Below are positions 1 to 9,405 of a stretch of DNA of 64,000 nucleotides, one piece after another. The position numbers and the translations under genes are program-made. Each line of letters starts with the position of its first letter. Within the stretch, counting starts at the first letter, position 1. The notes under the pieces are model-generated. The model worked only from the letters and a program-made list of their open reading frames with translations, searched no databases and was not told the DNA's origin. The stretch covers positions 868,001 to 932,000 of the forward strand of contig NZ_CP026309.1 of NCBI RefSeq assembly GCF_002906575.1. Direction: 5' to 3'. Origin of the DNA: Salinigranum rubrum. GTDB taxonomy: Archaea > Halobacteriota > Halobacteria > Halobacteriales > Haloferacaceae.

Positions 1-1
1 C

Positions 2-3000
2 CGCGCCGAGAAGCTCACCGACCTCATCTACAACCCCGGCCACGACGGGGACAGCGACGTCTCGGGCCCCCGTGAGGCGTCCGTCACGGTCGTCCTCGCC
101 AACGACGACGGCACGCTCTCGCGCTCGCAGGTCGCCTCCGCCGCCGGGACGGACGACGTCGGCGACGTCGACGAGATAACTGTCAAGCGCCGCGTCAAGC
201 GGACCGAGGAGAACTACTACTCGTACTACTACCTCAACGGGCGCTCGGTGAACCTTTCGGACATTCGGGACCTCCTCGCGCAGGCGGGCATCACGCCCGA
301 GGGCTACAACGTCGTCATGCAGGGCGACGTCACCGAAATCATCAACACCACGCCGTATCGCCGGAGAGAGATCGTCGACGAGATCGCCGGCGTCGCCGAG
401 TTCGACGCGAAGAAGGCCGACGCTTTCGAAGAGTTAGAGGCGGTCAAAGAGCGGGTCGAGGAGGTCGACCTCCGCATCGAGGAGAAGGAAGACCGACTCG
501 AACAGCTAGAGGACGAGCGCGAGACGGCTCTCCAGTACCAGGACCTCCGCGAGGAGAAAGAGGAGTACGAGGGGTATCTGAAGGCGGCCGAGTTGGAGGA
601 GAAACGCTCCGACCTCGCGTCTACAGAGAAGAAGGTCGAGGCGACCGAGCAGGAACTCGCCGACGTTCAGGCCACGCTCGACGAGCGGCAGGGAGCGGTC
701 TCCCGACTCGAATCCGAACTGGAGGAGCTCACCCGCGAAATCGAGCGGAAGGGCGAGGACGAGCAGCTGAGAATCAAGTCCGAGATGGAGGAGATCAAAG
801 GCGAGATCCGCTCGCTGGAGAACGACATCGAGGCCGCAGAAGAGCGCAAGGAGGGCGCAGAGAACGAGCGCCGGAAGGCGTTCGTCGAACTCGACCGCAA
901 GAACGAGCGCATCTCGGACCTCGAAAGCGAGATCAGACAGACGAAAGTCGAGAAGGCGTCGGTCAAATCCGAGACCCAGTCGACCGAGGCCGACCTCGCC
1001 GAGGTCGAAGCGGAGATCGAGAGCGTCGACACGGCGTTCGACGAACTGAAGTCCGACCTCCAGGAGAAGAAAGAGCGCCGGGAGTCGCTCAAATCCGAGC
1101 GGAACGACCTCCAGCGCGAGAAGGACCGCCTCCTCGACGACGCCCGCCGCCGCTCGAACGAACTCTCCGAGGCGCGCGACGAACTCTCCGAGGCGAAAGA
1201 GGCCATCCCGAGAAGAAGAGGCGCATCTCGGAACTGCACTCCGAACTGGACAAGGCGGAGAAGAACAAGGCGAAGATCGACGACGTCATCGACGACCTCC
1301 GCGAGAAGAAGCAAGAACTGAAAGAGCAGCTCTCGGAGGTCGAGAGCGACCTCAGAGGCAAGCAGAACGAGTACGCCGAACTCGAAGCCCGCGCGGGCAG
1401 AGACGGCGACGACTCCTATCCACGGTCCGTCACGACCATACTCAACGCGAGCATCTCGGGCGTCCACGGCACCGTCGGCCAACTCGGTGCCGTCTCCGGC
1501 GAGTACGCCACCGCGTGTGAGACGGCCGCCGGCGGTCGGCTGGCCCACGTCGTCGTCGACGACGACGGCGTCGGCTCCTCGTGTATCGACTACCTCAAAT
1601 CCAGGAACGCCGGCCGTGCGACCTTCCTGCCCATCTCGAAGATGGACGACCGGAGCCTCCCCCGAAAGCCCTCTCACGCGGGCGTCGTCGACTTCGCACG
1701 GAACCTCGTCGACTTCGACGCCCGGTACGACCCGGTGTTCTCCTACGTCCTCGGCGCGACGCTCGTCGTCGAGGACATGCAGACGGCACGGGACCTGATG
1801 GGCCAGTACCGGATGGTGACGCTCGACGGCGACCTCGTCGAGAAATCGGGCGCGATGACCGGCGGTTCCGGCTCAGGCTCCCGCTACTCCTTCTCGAAGT
1901 CGGGCAAAGGAAAGCTCGAACGGCTCGCCGAGGAGATATCGGAACTCGAAGAGACGCGGCGCTCCTTCTCCGAAGAGATCGACGACGTCGAGAGCCGTCT
2001 CGACGACGCTCGCGGGCGGGCCTCGAACGCGCGTGACCAGGTCCGGTCCGTCGAGACGGACGTCGAGCACGCCGAAGAGGAGCTACAGGAGGCCGAAGCC
2101 CGCGTCGAGACGCTCGAGGAGCGAATCGAGGAGTTAGAGGGAAAACGCGAGTCCGTCTCCGACGAGATGTCGGCGCTCGACGCGGACATCGAGACCAAAG
2201 AGGACGATATCGAGTCGGTCGAGGCCGACATCGAGGGACTGGAGCAGGAACTCGCCGACTCGAAGATCCCGGAACTCTCGGCGAAGGCGGACGACCTCCG
2301 CGCCGAGATCGACGAGCACGAGGAGCGGATGGACGACCTCGACGCCCGGCTGAACGAACTCTCCCTGGAGAAGGAGTACGCCGAGGAGGCCATCGAGGAC
2401 CTCGAAGAGACCATCGAGTCGGCCCAGAACCGGAAGGCCGACGCGACGGAGACCATCGCCGAGAAGGAAGACGAGATCGAGACACAGGAGGAACGTCTCG
2501 AAGCGAAGCGCGAGGCAGTCGCCGACCTCGAAGACGAACTGGCCGAGCTGAAAGAAGAGCGGCGAGAGCTCCAGTCGGAGGTCCAAGAGGCCCGGGCGAA
2601 GCGCGACGCGCAGAGAGACCGGGTGAACAAGGTCGAGTCGAAGCTCGAATCGCTCGAATCGTCGGTCGACCGCCTCGAGTGGGAGATCGACGAACTCTCG
2701 ACCGAAGTGGGCGACTACGACCCCGACGAGGTGCCTGACCACGACACCGTCGAGTCAGAAATCGAGCGACTCGAAGGGGAGATGGAGGCGCTCGAACCGG
2801 TGAACATGCTGGCCATCGACGAGTACGACCGCGTCTCCGAGGACCTCGACGAGATGTGCGAGAAGCGCGACGTGCTCGTCGAGGAACGCGACGGGATCCG
2901 AGAACGCATCGAGCGGTACGAGTCGCTGAAGAAGGAGACGTTCATGGAGGCGTTCGACGCCATCAGCGAGCACTTCACCGACATCTTCGAGCGGCTCTCG

Positions 3001-3411
3001 AACGGGACCGGCGCGCTCGAACTCGAGAACCCGGAGGACCCCTTCGAGGCCGGACTGACGATGAAGGCCCAGCCGGGGGACAAGCCCATCCAACGACTGG
3101 ACGCGATGTCCGGCGGGGAGAAGTCGCTCACGGCGCTCGCGTTCATCTTCGCCATCCAGCGGTACAACCCCGCGCCCTTCTACGCGCTCGACGAGATCGA
3201 CGCCTTCCTCGACGCCGCGAACGCCGAGCGCGTCGGCGAGATGGTCGACGACCTCGCGGGCGACGCGCAGTTCGTCGTCGTCTCCCACCGGTCGGCGCTG
3301 CTGGAACGTTCCGAGCGGGCTATCGGCGTCACCATGCAGGGCAACAACGTCTCGGCAGTGACGGGCATCCGTCTCGGCGGTGACGCCGAGGAGGTGCCCG
3401 CGGATGACTGA
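2..3411 (+). CDS. smc: Chromosome segregation ATPase SMC (5' partial, frameshifted)
   Basis: SMC forms the ATP-driven ring that compacts and segregates chromosomes. The Walker A end lies before the window; reading starts inside the N-terminal head (RAEKLTDLIYNPG). It is followed by a long coiled coil, a hinge at about 1420-1870, the return coil, and a C-terminal head with signature MSGGEKSLTALAF, Walker B FYALDEIDAFLD and the VVVSHR switch. Frame 2 is coding to about 1209 and frame 1 thereafter. One C missing from the run at 1207-1209 explains the break exactly (AKEAIP continues as EKKRRISELH). All domains are present, so a sequencing error is at least as likely as a pseudogene. The stop overlaps scpA, indicating an operon. 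Confidence 0.93.
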
Positions 3412-4564
3412 CGAATCGGCCGAACCCGAGTCCGAGTCCGGGTCCGGGGCCGACCGACGCGAAGAAGAGGCCGCGGAGGCGACCGACGCGGACGTGCCTG
3501 CGGGGGGTGGTGCTGGTGGGGACAGCCGGAACGGAAACGGGAACGGGAACGGGTTCTATCGTGACGGCACCCCGGACGACGTCGCCGACTTCTCGCTCGA
3601 CCTGACCACGCCACGAGAGGGGTCGAACGGGGAGTCGGAGCCGGCCCCCGCGCCGTTCGGGAACGGCTCCGAGTCGACGAACGGCGAGTCGGCGCCGACG
3701 GATAGCACCGAGTCGACGAACGGTGAGCCGGACTCGACGGACGGGGCGTCGAAGCTCCTGACCGACGCGACGGACGTCTCCGACTCGGACGACGACGGCG
3801 AGGTCGAACCGGTCGAACTCCTGGTCCAACTCGCCGAAGAGGGTGAGATAGACCCCTGGGACATCGACATCGTGGCCGTGACCGACGCGTTCCTCGAACG
3901 GTTAGACGAGAGCGACCTCCGGACGTCGGGTCGGGCGCTCTTCTACGCGAGCGTCCTCCTGCGGATGAAGAGCGACGAGATACTCGCACCCGACGACCCC
4001 GAACCGGAGGAGTCGTGGGCCGCCGAGATGAGCGGGGGGGAGTTCGACTACGACCCCATCGACGCGCTGGAGTCCGAGATAGACCGCAGGCTCGACCGCA
4101 AACACGCCCGGGGGTCGCCCGAGACGCTCGACGAACTCGTCCGTGACCTCCGCGAGGCCGAACACGGCTCGTGGTGGAAAGAGGGGCGGACGTACGACAC
4201 GAGCGGCTCTCCTCAGGGATACAACCGGGGGACACAGACGCTCGACTACCACGCCGCGGACGACTTCCGCGACGAGGGCGAACCCGGCGAGGCGGACGTC
4301 ACCGGGACCACCCACATGGAGGACATCGAGTCGACCATCGCCGACGTGGAGCGGGCGCTCCGGACCCACTACGACAAGGGGCGCGACGAGGTGCTGTTCG
4401 CGGAAATCCGCGACGTCGGCGGCCGGCGGGTCCAGACGTTCCTCGCGCTGCTCTTTCTCGCACACCGCGGCGTCGTCCACCTCCAGCAGGACGAACTGTT
4501 CGGCGACCTCTGGGTGCAGAACCCGGCCGTCGTCGCCGTCGGCGACGAGGCGGTCGCCGACTGA
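3404..4564 (+). CDS. scpA: Segregation and condensation protein A (kleisin)
   Basis: ScpA is the kleisin that bridges the SMC heads. I chose ATG 3404, which overlaps the smc stop (ATGACTGA) and has an AGGAGGTG ribosome site at 3389-3396, over the upstream GTG at 3380. The protein is 386 aa. Residues 1-135 are a low-complexity acidic Ser/Gly/Asn-rich linker containing near-repeats of STNGE. The kleisin N-terminal domain follows (EPVELLVQLAEEGEIDPWDI, then FYASVLLRMKSDEIL). The C-terminal part (about 310-386) is the winged helix expected to bind the second SMC head. Most family members lack so long a leader; such tails are common haloarchaeal acidic extensions. It is almost certainly cotranscribed with smc. 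Confidence 0.92.
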   Translation: MTDESAEPESESGSGADRREEEAAEATDADVPAGGGAGGDSRNGNGNGNGFYRDGTPDDVADFSLDLTTPREGSNGESEPAPAPFGNGSESTNGESAPTDSTESTNGEPDSTDGASKLLTDATDVSDSDDDGEVEPVELLVQLAEEGEIDPWDIDIVAVTDAFLERLDESDLRTSGRALFYASVLLRMKSDEILAPDDPEPEESWAAEMSGGEFDYDPIDALESEIDRRLDRKHARGSPETLDELVRDLREAEHGSWWKEGRTYDTSGSPQGYNRGTQTLDYHAADDFRDEGEPGEADVTGTTHMEDIESTIADVERALRTHYDKGRDEVLFAEIRDVGGRRVQTFLALLFLAHRGVVHLQQDELFGDLWVQNPAVVAVGDEAVAD

Positions 4565-4576
4565 GCCTGCGACACC

Positions 4577-4942
4577 CTACGCGTCGTCCGTCTCGTCCTC
4601 TTTATCGGCCGCTGCCTGGCCGTCCTCCCCGTTTGCCGCCTCGCTCTCGCCTCCCCCGCCCGTCGTTCCGCTTTCGCTCCCCTCGGTCATCCCCTCGATT
4701 GCCTCGAGCAACGGGACGATGTCGTCGAACGCCGGCCCGCGGACGACGGTTCCCCCCCGTCTGTTCCAGTCGACGAGTCCGGCCGATTCGAGCTTCGGGA
4801 GGTGGATGTGATAGAGCCGCGCGTGTGCGGCCGGGTCGCCAGGGTCGACCGTCACCGGTCCCTCGCTACCGAGCAGTGCCTGAAGGAGTTGCCGTCGCTG
4901 TTCGTTCCCGAGCAGTTGGAGATAGTCGTCGAGAGTTCCCAT
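4577..4942 (-). CDS. Winged-helix protein, DUF7344-like
   Basis: This is a 121-aa protein with an ArsR-like winged-helix N-terminus (MGTLDDYLQLLGNEQRRQLL, then HIHLPKLESAGLVDW) and an acidic Gly/Ser-rich tail from about residue 88. Haloarchaea encode many such short helix-turn-helix proteins (DUF7344 type), thought to be transcription regulators, with targets unknown. Its 3' end lies 12 nt from the convergent scpA stop. A TATA-like TTTATAGTATA at 4964-4974 sits about 25 nt before the start, so the transcript is probably leaderless and separate from mtnP upstream. The family call rests on sequence pattern only. Confidence 0.75.
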   Translation of the reverse strand: MGTLDDYLQLLGNEQRRQLLQALLGSEGPVTVDPGDPAAHARLYHIHLPKLESAGLVDWNRRGGTVVRGPAFDDIVPLLEAIEGMTEGSESGTTGGGGESEAANGEDGQAAADKEDETDDA

Positions 4943-4963
4943 CTAAGGACATTCCTTCTCTCC

Positions 4964-4974
4964 TTTATAGTATA
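4964..4974 (-). promoter_or_regulatory. TATA-like box of the DUF7344-like gene
   Basis: The AT-rich string TTTATAGTATA lies 22-32 nt upstream of the ATG at 4942, in an otherwise GC-rich genome. That spacing fits a leaderless archaeal promoter. The flanking bases 4975-5000 are also AT-rich. Confidence 0.5.
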
Positions 4975-5030
4975 CATCAATATTAAACAATTACTCCATT
5001 ACCACACCTTAACGACTGGTTGACACTCGA

Positions 5031-5885
5031 TCAGAGGTAGTCGCCGACGAGGGGTGCGAGTCGGTCCTTCGTGGACTCCGGAATCGCGTGACTGGGCGTG
5101 TTTATGGTCCCCTCGAGCGCCGTGTGACAGCTGCACGCGTGGTCGTCGGGAAGCGTCTCGATGGCGCGTTCGACCGTCCGTTTGATGGCGTCTTCGTTCG
5201 CCTGTGCGTTCTCCAGCACCTCTTCGAGGGTCACCTGCGACCCCTCCTTCCAGACGTCGTAGTCGGTCACTCCCGTCACGGTGGCGTAGGCGATTTCCGC
5301 CTCGCGGGCGAGTTTCGCCTCCGGGATGGTCGTCATGCCGACGACGTCCCACCCCTGTGCGCGGTAGAACTCGCTCTCGGCCACGGTGGAGAACTGCGGC
5401 CCCTCGATACAGACGTACGTGCCGCCCTCGACGACGTCGGTTCCCGCGGCCTCGCGGGCCGCCTCCGCGAGGTGTGCGGAGAGTTCCCGGCAGTACGGCT
5501 CGGCAAAGGGCTGGTGGACGACGATACCCTCGTCGAAGAACGTCAGGGGGCGGCGTTTCGTCCGGTCGTACGTCTGGTCCGGGACGACGAGCGTCTGCGG
5601 CGGGAGTTCTTCTCGAAGGCTCCCGACCGCGTTCGACGCGATGACGTGCGTCACGCCGAGTTCCTTCAGCGCGTAGATGTTCGCCCGGTAGGGGAGTGTC
5701 GTCGGTGAGTACTGGTGGTCCCGGCCGTGCCGAGGCACGAACGCGACTTCGCGGCCGGTGTCGGCGAACTCGCCGACGACGATGGGGGCCGAGGGGTCCC
5801 CGAACGGCGTCGTCACCGTCTCCTCGCGGGTGTCGTCCAGGGGGAGCGCCTCGTAGATTCCGCTGCCGCCGATGAAGCCGAGCAT
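5031..5885 (-). CDS. mtnP: S-methyl-5'-thioadenosine phosphorylase
   Basis: Phosphorolyses methylthioadenosine, the by-product of polyamine and related SAM-using reactions, to adenine and methylthioribose-1-phosphate in the cytosol. The 284-aa protein has the PNP/MTAP family-2 features: N-terminal GFIGGSGIYEALP phosphate loop, PRHGRDHQYSP, IASNAVGSLRE, and YVCIEGPQFSTVAE with the purine-site pattern. Length is normal for the family. The start is ATG 5885; the bases upstream lead into a divergent sugar dehydrogenase. Inosine or guanosine phosphorylase activity cannot be excluded, but the GPQFST motif favours MTA. Confidence 0.9.
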   Translation of the reverse strand: MLGFIGGSGIYEALPLDDTREETVTTPFGDPSAPIVVGEFADTGREVAFVPRHGRDHQYSPTTLPYRANIYALKELGVTHVIASNAVGSLREELPPQTLVVPDQTYDRTKRRPLTFFDEGIVVHQPFAEPYCRELSAHLAEAAREAAGTDVVEGGTYVCIEGPQFSTVAESEFYRAQGWDVVGMTTIPEAKLAREAEIAYATVTGVTDYDVWKEGSQVTLEEVLENAQANEDAIKRTVERAIETLPDDHACSCHTALEGTINTPSHAIPESTKDRLAPLVGDYL

Positions 5886-6043
5886 ACCGCGAGTGCGTCG
5901 AGCGCCTACTAAACCGTGGTGGCTGGAGCGGTCTGCCCATCCCTGGATAGCATCCTCCTACCACAGCAAACGGTCGGCGTACCGTCCGTTGTGCCGCGAT
6001 TACGCCCTGTGTAACCATGTTCAGCCGCTCCTACTGTTCGTCA

Positions 6044-7246
6044 ATGAACCGCCGTGAGTTCCTCGCTGTGGCGTCTCTCTCTGCACTCGCCGGCTGTGCG
6101 ACCAGTTCGGCCCCGGGGTCGACCGCGGACACGGGCGACACGACGACGTTCTCGCCCCCCTCGGCTACGGACGAGACGGCTGCGTCCCCCGCCGTCTCCG
6201 GTCTCTCCGTCCCCGACGGGTTCCGCGTGTCGACGTTCGCCGACGACGGCTCGCTCGGCGGCGGCGAGTTCCGGCCCGGACCCGAACCCGGTCCCCGTCT
6301 GCTCGCCGCCCACGAGGGCGCGGTCTACGTCACGGTCCCCTCTCAGGGCCGGGTCGTCGCCTTCTCGACCGACGACGAGACGGCAACCGAGGTCACGACG
6401 GTCGTCGCCGACCTCGACAGGCCCCACGGCATCGACTTTCTCGACGGTCAGCTCTACCTCGCTACCGCGGACCAACTCCTTCGATACGACCTCGACGGCG
6501 TCGCGGTCGCCTCCGACTCGATGCAGGTGCTCGCCGACGACATCCCCGCCGGCAAGTACCACTGGACGCGCAGTCTCGCCCTCTCCGACGGCCACCTCTA
6601 CCTCTCGGCGGGGAACTGTCTCTCCGGCGACTGCACGGCGGGGAACGAGGACTACCTCACCGCTATCACGCGGTTCGACCTCGACGGGTCGAACCCGACG
6701 ACGTACGCGACGGGCCTGCGGAACGCCGTCGGCATCGCGTGGCACGACGGCCGCCTCTTCGCCACCGACAACGGCACAGACGACCTCGGCCCCGACCTCC
6801 CACCGGACGAGATCAACGTCGTCGCCGAGGGCGGCGACTACGGCTTCCCCCACTACTACGGGGCGAACGTCCCGGTGAACGAGTCGGTGTCGGCCGACGC
6901 CCCCACCGACGCACTCGCGCCCGCCGTCGAACTCCCGCCCCACTGTGCCCCGCTCGGGTTCGACTTCGCCACCGGTTCCGCGTTCCCCGAGGCGTACCGC
7001 GGCGACATGTTCGTCGCCCTCCACGGGTCGTGGGGGCGCGAGGACCCGACCGGGTTCGAGGTCGTTCGCGTGCCGTACGAGGAGGGGACGCTCGGCTCGC
7101 CCGAGCCGTTCCTCTTCGGGTTCCTCCCCGACGGGAAAGGGATGGACGAGGCGACCGGCCGCCCGGTCGACGTGCTGGCGCTCGACGGGACGCTGTACGT
7201 GAGCGACGACCTGGGGGGACGGGTGTATCGCGTCGACGTCGTGTAG
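6044..7246 (+). CDS. Secreted PQQ-type sugar dehydrogenase (Tat lipoprotein)
   Basis: This six-bladed beta-propeller resembles soluble aldose or sorbosone dehydrogenases that use PQQ. ATG 6044 is preferred over ATG 6017 because it places a Tat signal and lipobox at the N-terminus (NRREFLAVASLSALAGC), predicting an exported lipid-anchored protein. Propeller hallmarks include PHGIDFLDGQLYLA, GLRNAVGIAWHDGRLFATDN, DLPPDEINVVAEGGDYGFPH and FVALHGSWGRE. The length of 400 aa is typical. Many haloarchaeal homologues have no demonstrated substrate, so the activity is family-level inference. It is a single-gene unit followed by a repeat-filled intergenic region. Confidence 0.82.
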   Translation: MNRREFLAVASLSALAGCATSSAPGSTADTGDTTTFSPPSATDETAASPAVSGLSVPDGFRVSTFADDGSLGGGEFRPGPEPGPRLLAAHEGAVYVTVPSQGRVVAFSTDDETATEVTTVVADLDRPHGIDFLDGQLYLATADQLLRYDLDGVAVASDSMQVLADDIPAGKYHWTRSLALSDGHLYLSAGNCLSGDCTAGNEDYLTAITRFDLDGSNPTTYATGLRNAVGIAWHDGRLFATDNGTDDLGPDLPPDEINVVAEGGDYGFPHYYGANVPVNESVSADAPTDALAPAVELPPHCAPLGFDFATGSAFPEAYRGDMFVALHGSWGREDPTGFEVVRVPYEEGTLGSPEPFLFGFLPDGKGMDEATGRPVDVLALDGTLYVSDDLGGRVYRVDVV

Positions 7247-7308
7247 TTCGTTTCGTGTCGTCCGCTGAGTGACTCTGTGGTCGGTTCCGGATTCGGTCGA
7301 GTGAATCC

Positions 7309-7376
7309 GTGGCCCGGTCGTCGATGTGGTCCGGTTGTCGATGTGGTCCGGTTGTCGGTGTGGTCCGGTTGTCGAG
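7309..7376 (+). repeat. Four tandem copies of a 17-bp unit
   Basis: The unit is GTGGTCCGGTTGTCGAT. Copies lie at 7309-7325 (two substitutions), 7326-7342 (perfect), 7343-7359 (one substitution) and 7360-7376 (one substitution). The array sits just after the sugar dehydrogenase stop and before the dispersed repeat. A 17-bp period is not coding-phased. Confidence 0.9.
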
Positions 7377-7700
7377 TGAGTGAGCGGAGAGACAGCGACC
7401 GCGCGACACACGGGCGCGGTGAAGCCACAGGCCTCCCCAGCCGATTCGGCCACTCGCTCACTTCGTTCGCTCGTGGCCTCATCCCTCGCGCGTGAGGTGC
7501 GCGGACGAAACCGCGCACCGTCACGCGCCACCGCATCCGGCTAGTGCGGTTGGATCGGCGCGTGAGAGCGAGCGACCGACGGGAGCGAGTGAACGCGCGA
7601 GGGGACGCGAGCGCCTCCGTGTGCGAGCATCCGGTTGGGGGGGGCACGAGGCTGCGGTCCACTGTGTCCGTGCCCCGCGCGGCGTCCTTCTTCGCCGTGG
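7377..7700. repeat. Dispersed intergenic repeat, inverted pair (copy 1)
   Basis: The 535-bp gap between convergent genes at 7246 and 7782 holds no supported gene. It contains a minus-oriented copy (core near 7400-7430, head out to about 7545) and a plus-oriented copy (core near 7650-7680). The core resembles CACCGCGTCCGTGTACCG. The minus copy aligns over about 150 bp with 54061-54220, including shared blocks GGTGGCGCGTGACGG, ACGCGCGAGGGAT and CGAATCGGCTGGGGAGG. Confidence 0.75.
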
Positions 7701-7781
7701 TGCCCCCGACGACGGAGTCCGCGTTGTACCCACCGGTACGTCTCTCTCCCGTCTCTCACGCGCTCCATCAGCGACGCCACT

Positions 7782-8735
7782 TCAAAACAACAGCCCGGCG
7801 TCCAAGAGCGCGATGAGTCCCGTGAGCACGGGAATCGACACCAGCGTCGTCACGAGCACGACCGTCGAGACGAACGACTCGACGGGGACGCCTCCGACCT
7901 CCCCCTCGCCGAACTCGACGAGGAGGATGAGCGGCGTGATGGCGGCGGGCATCGCGCTCTCGAGGACGACCACCCGCCCCACCGTCGGGTCCGAGAAGCC
8001 GATGGCGAGCGCGACGCCGGCGGCGACCAGCGGGGCGACGCCCATCTTGAGTACCGTGGCGGTCCCGACCTGTCGGAGGGTCGCGCCGTAGTTCGTCTCC
8101 GCGAGTTGGAGCCCGAGGATGAGCAGCATGATCGGGATGGCCGAGTCGCCGACGAGCCCGAGCGTCTCCATCGCCGTCGACTCCGCCGGCGGAACGAGAT
8201 TCAGCGAACGGGCGGCGAGCGCGGCGAGGACGGCGTAGATGAGCGGGACGGTGAACACCCGCTTTACCCCCGCCAGCGCGCCCTCGCTGCTTCCGCGGGA
8301 GGCGATGTAGATGCCGACGGTGTACACCAACACGGACTGGGTCGTGAGGTAGAGGACGGCTGTCGCCCGCCCCGTCTCGCCGAACGCGAACTCGGAGACG
8401 GGGATGCCGAAGTTGCCCGAGTTCGGGAAGGCGCTCACGAGGACGATGGCGCTCACCCCCGTCGTGGCCCCGTCGACGAGTCGTCCGACCCCCTCCGCGA
8501 TGAGGATCATCACCACGTGGTAGGCGACGACGGCGAGGGCGACGCTGGCGAGCGTCCCGGCCGCCAGTTCCGTCGTCGCGAGGCTGTGGAAGACGAGCGC
8601 CGGCGCGAGGACGTACACCGTCACCGTGTTCAGCGGCCCCGGGTCGATATCCCGGGTCCGCCCGAGGACGAACCCGACGACCGCGATAGCGAAGATAGGG
8701 AGGATGGCCGTCGCGAAGATAGAGAGAAGCGACAT
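7782..8735 (-). CDS. AEC family (auxin efflux carrier-type) permease
   Basis: This is a 317-aa integral membrane protein with about ten hydrophobic segments in the two five-helix repeats of the AEC/BASS fold. Characteristic strings are GFVLGRTRDIDPGPLNTVTV, LVSAFPNSGNFGIPVSEFAF in the crossover region of repeat 1, and LESAMPAAITPLILLVEFG in repeat 2. ATG 8735 gives a clean transmembrane start; longer readings to 9227 add non-family sequence antisense to the pilin gene. Bacterial members export organic anions or small amphipathic molecules; the substrate here is unknown. Convergent with the dehydrogenase and divergent from the pilin gene. Confidence 0.88.
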   Translation of the reverse strand: MSLLSIFATAILPIFAIAVVGFVLGRTRDIDPGPLNTVTVYVLAPALVFHSLATTELAAGTLASVALAVVAYHVVMILIAEGVGRLVDGATTGVSAIVLVSAFPNSGNFGIPVSEFAFGETGRATAVLYLTTQSVLVYTVGIYIASRGSSEGALAGVKRVFTVPLIYAVLAALAARSLNLVPPAESTAMETLGLVGDSAIPIMLLILGLQLAETNYGATLRQVGTATVLKMGVAPLVAAGVALAIGFSDPTVGRVVVLESAMPAAITPLILLVEFGEGEVGGVPVESFVSTVVLVTTLVSIPVLTGLIALLDAGLLF

Positions 8736-8831
8736 ACGGAGGGGAGGCCCGTGGGTCGTAACAAATCCGTCGGTTCGAACCGTCGACTCCGCACCGGAAC
8801 TACTATCACTTAGAAAAACAGTCATAAAATA

Positions 8832-9374
8832 ATGAGTATACTCGGGAGATGGCTCCGGTGGCGGGGGGCGGACCGCGGCACGACGTCCGTCGTCGGGTCG
8901 TTGATGACCGTAGTAATCGTGTTCGTGGTGGCCGGGTCGGTCGGCCTCGCGGGGCTGACTCTCGGGGAGGAAGTCACGACGAGCGTCTCCGACCCCGCGC
9001 CCATCCCCCACATCGACGTCGAACCGACGCTCGACGGCGCCGACAACCACGGCGTGGCGTATCTCCGTCTCGTCCACGAGGTGGGCGACCGGGTCGACGG
9101 CCAGTCGATACTGATCCGCGACAGCGACGGCAACACGGTGACCTGGTCGGACATCTACGAGGGCGACCGGTACATGCGCGGCGGCGAGAGCATCCACCTG
9201 GACGGCTACGGCCCCTCGGACGGCCATCTGAACTGCCTCGCGGAGGGTGAGACGTACATCCTCGTCTGGCAGGCGTCGAACGGCGACAGTTTCGTCATCG
9301 ACCGGATCACGCTCGATCAGTCCCCGCCGGCGTCCTCGCTGGACGAGTGTCGGGACGGCTGGCCGCCGGGGTGA
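8832..9374 (+). CDS. Type IV pilin-like protein
   Basis: This 180-aa protein has a class III archaeal pilin start: basic leader, then DRGTTSVVGSLMTVVIVFVV, where a prepilin peptidase (PibD) would cleave before the hydrophobic helix. The remainder (about 45-180) is an extracellular beta-rich domain with two Cys (NCLAEG, DECRDG) that could form a disulphide. Haloarchaea carry many such orphan pilins used in adhesion and biofilms. The start is ATG 8832, preceded by AT-rich sequence at 8805-8830 compatible with a leaderless promoter. No pilus assembly genes are nearby. Confidence 0.8.
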   Translation: MSILGRWLRWRGADRGTTSVVGSLMTVVIVFVVAGSVGLAGLTLGEEVTTSVSDPAPIPHIDVEPTLDGADNHGVAYLRLVHEVGDRVDGQSILIRDSDGNTVTWSDIYEGDRYMRGGESIHLDGYGPSDGHLNCLAEGETYILVWQASNGDSFVIDRITLDQSPPASSLDECRDGWPPG

Positions 9375-9405
9375 TCAGACCGACCGCCACCGGCGTTCGC
9401 TCCGA

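Noticed and set aside
1581-2485. Arg/Ser-rich readings in other frames of smc and other genes
   Set aside because: High GC keeps all frames open; these lack any family signature and overlap well-supported genes.
7309-7376. Possible CRISPR array
   Set aside because: The units abut without spacers and there are no cas genes; it is a simple tandem repeat.
8736-9227. Long N-terminal extension of the AEC permease
   Set aside because: Antisense to the pilin-like gene and without membrane character; ATG 8735 starts the first helix.
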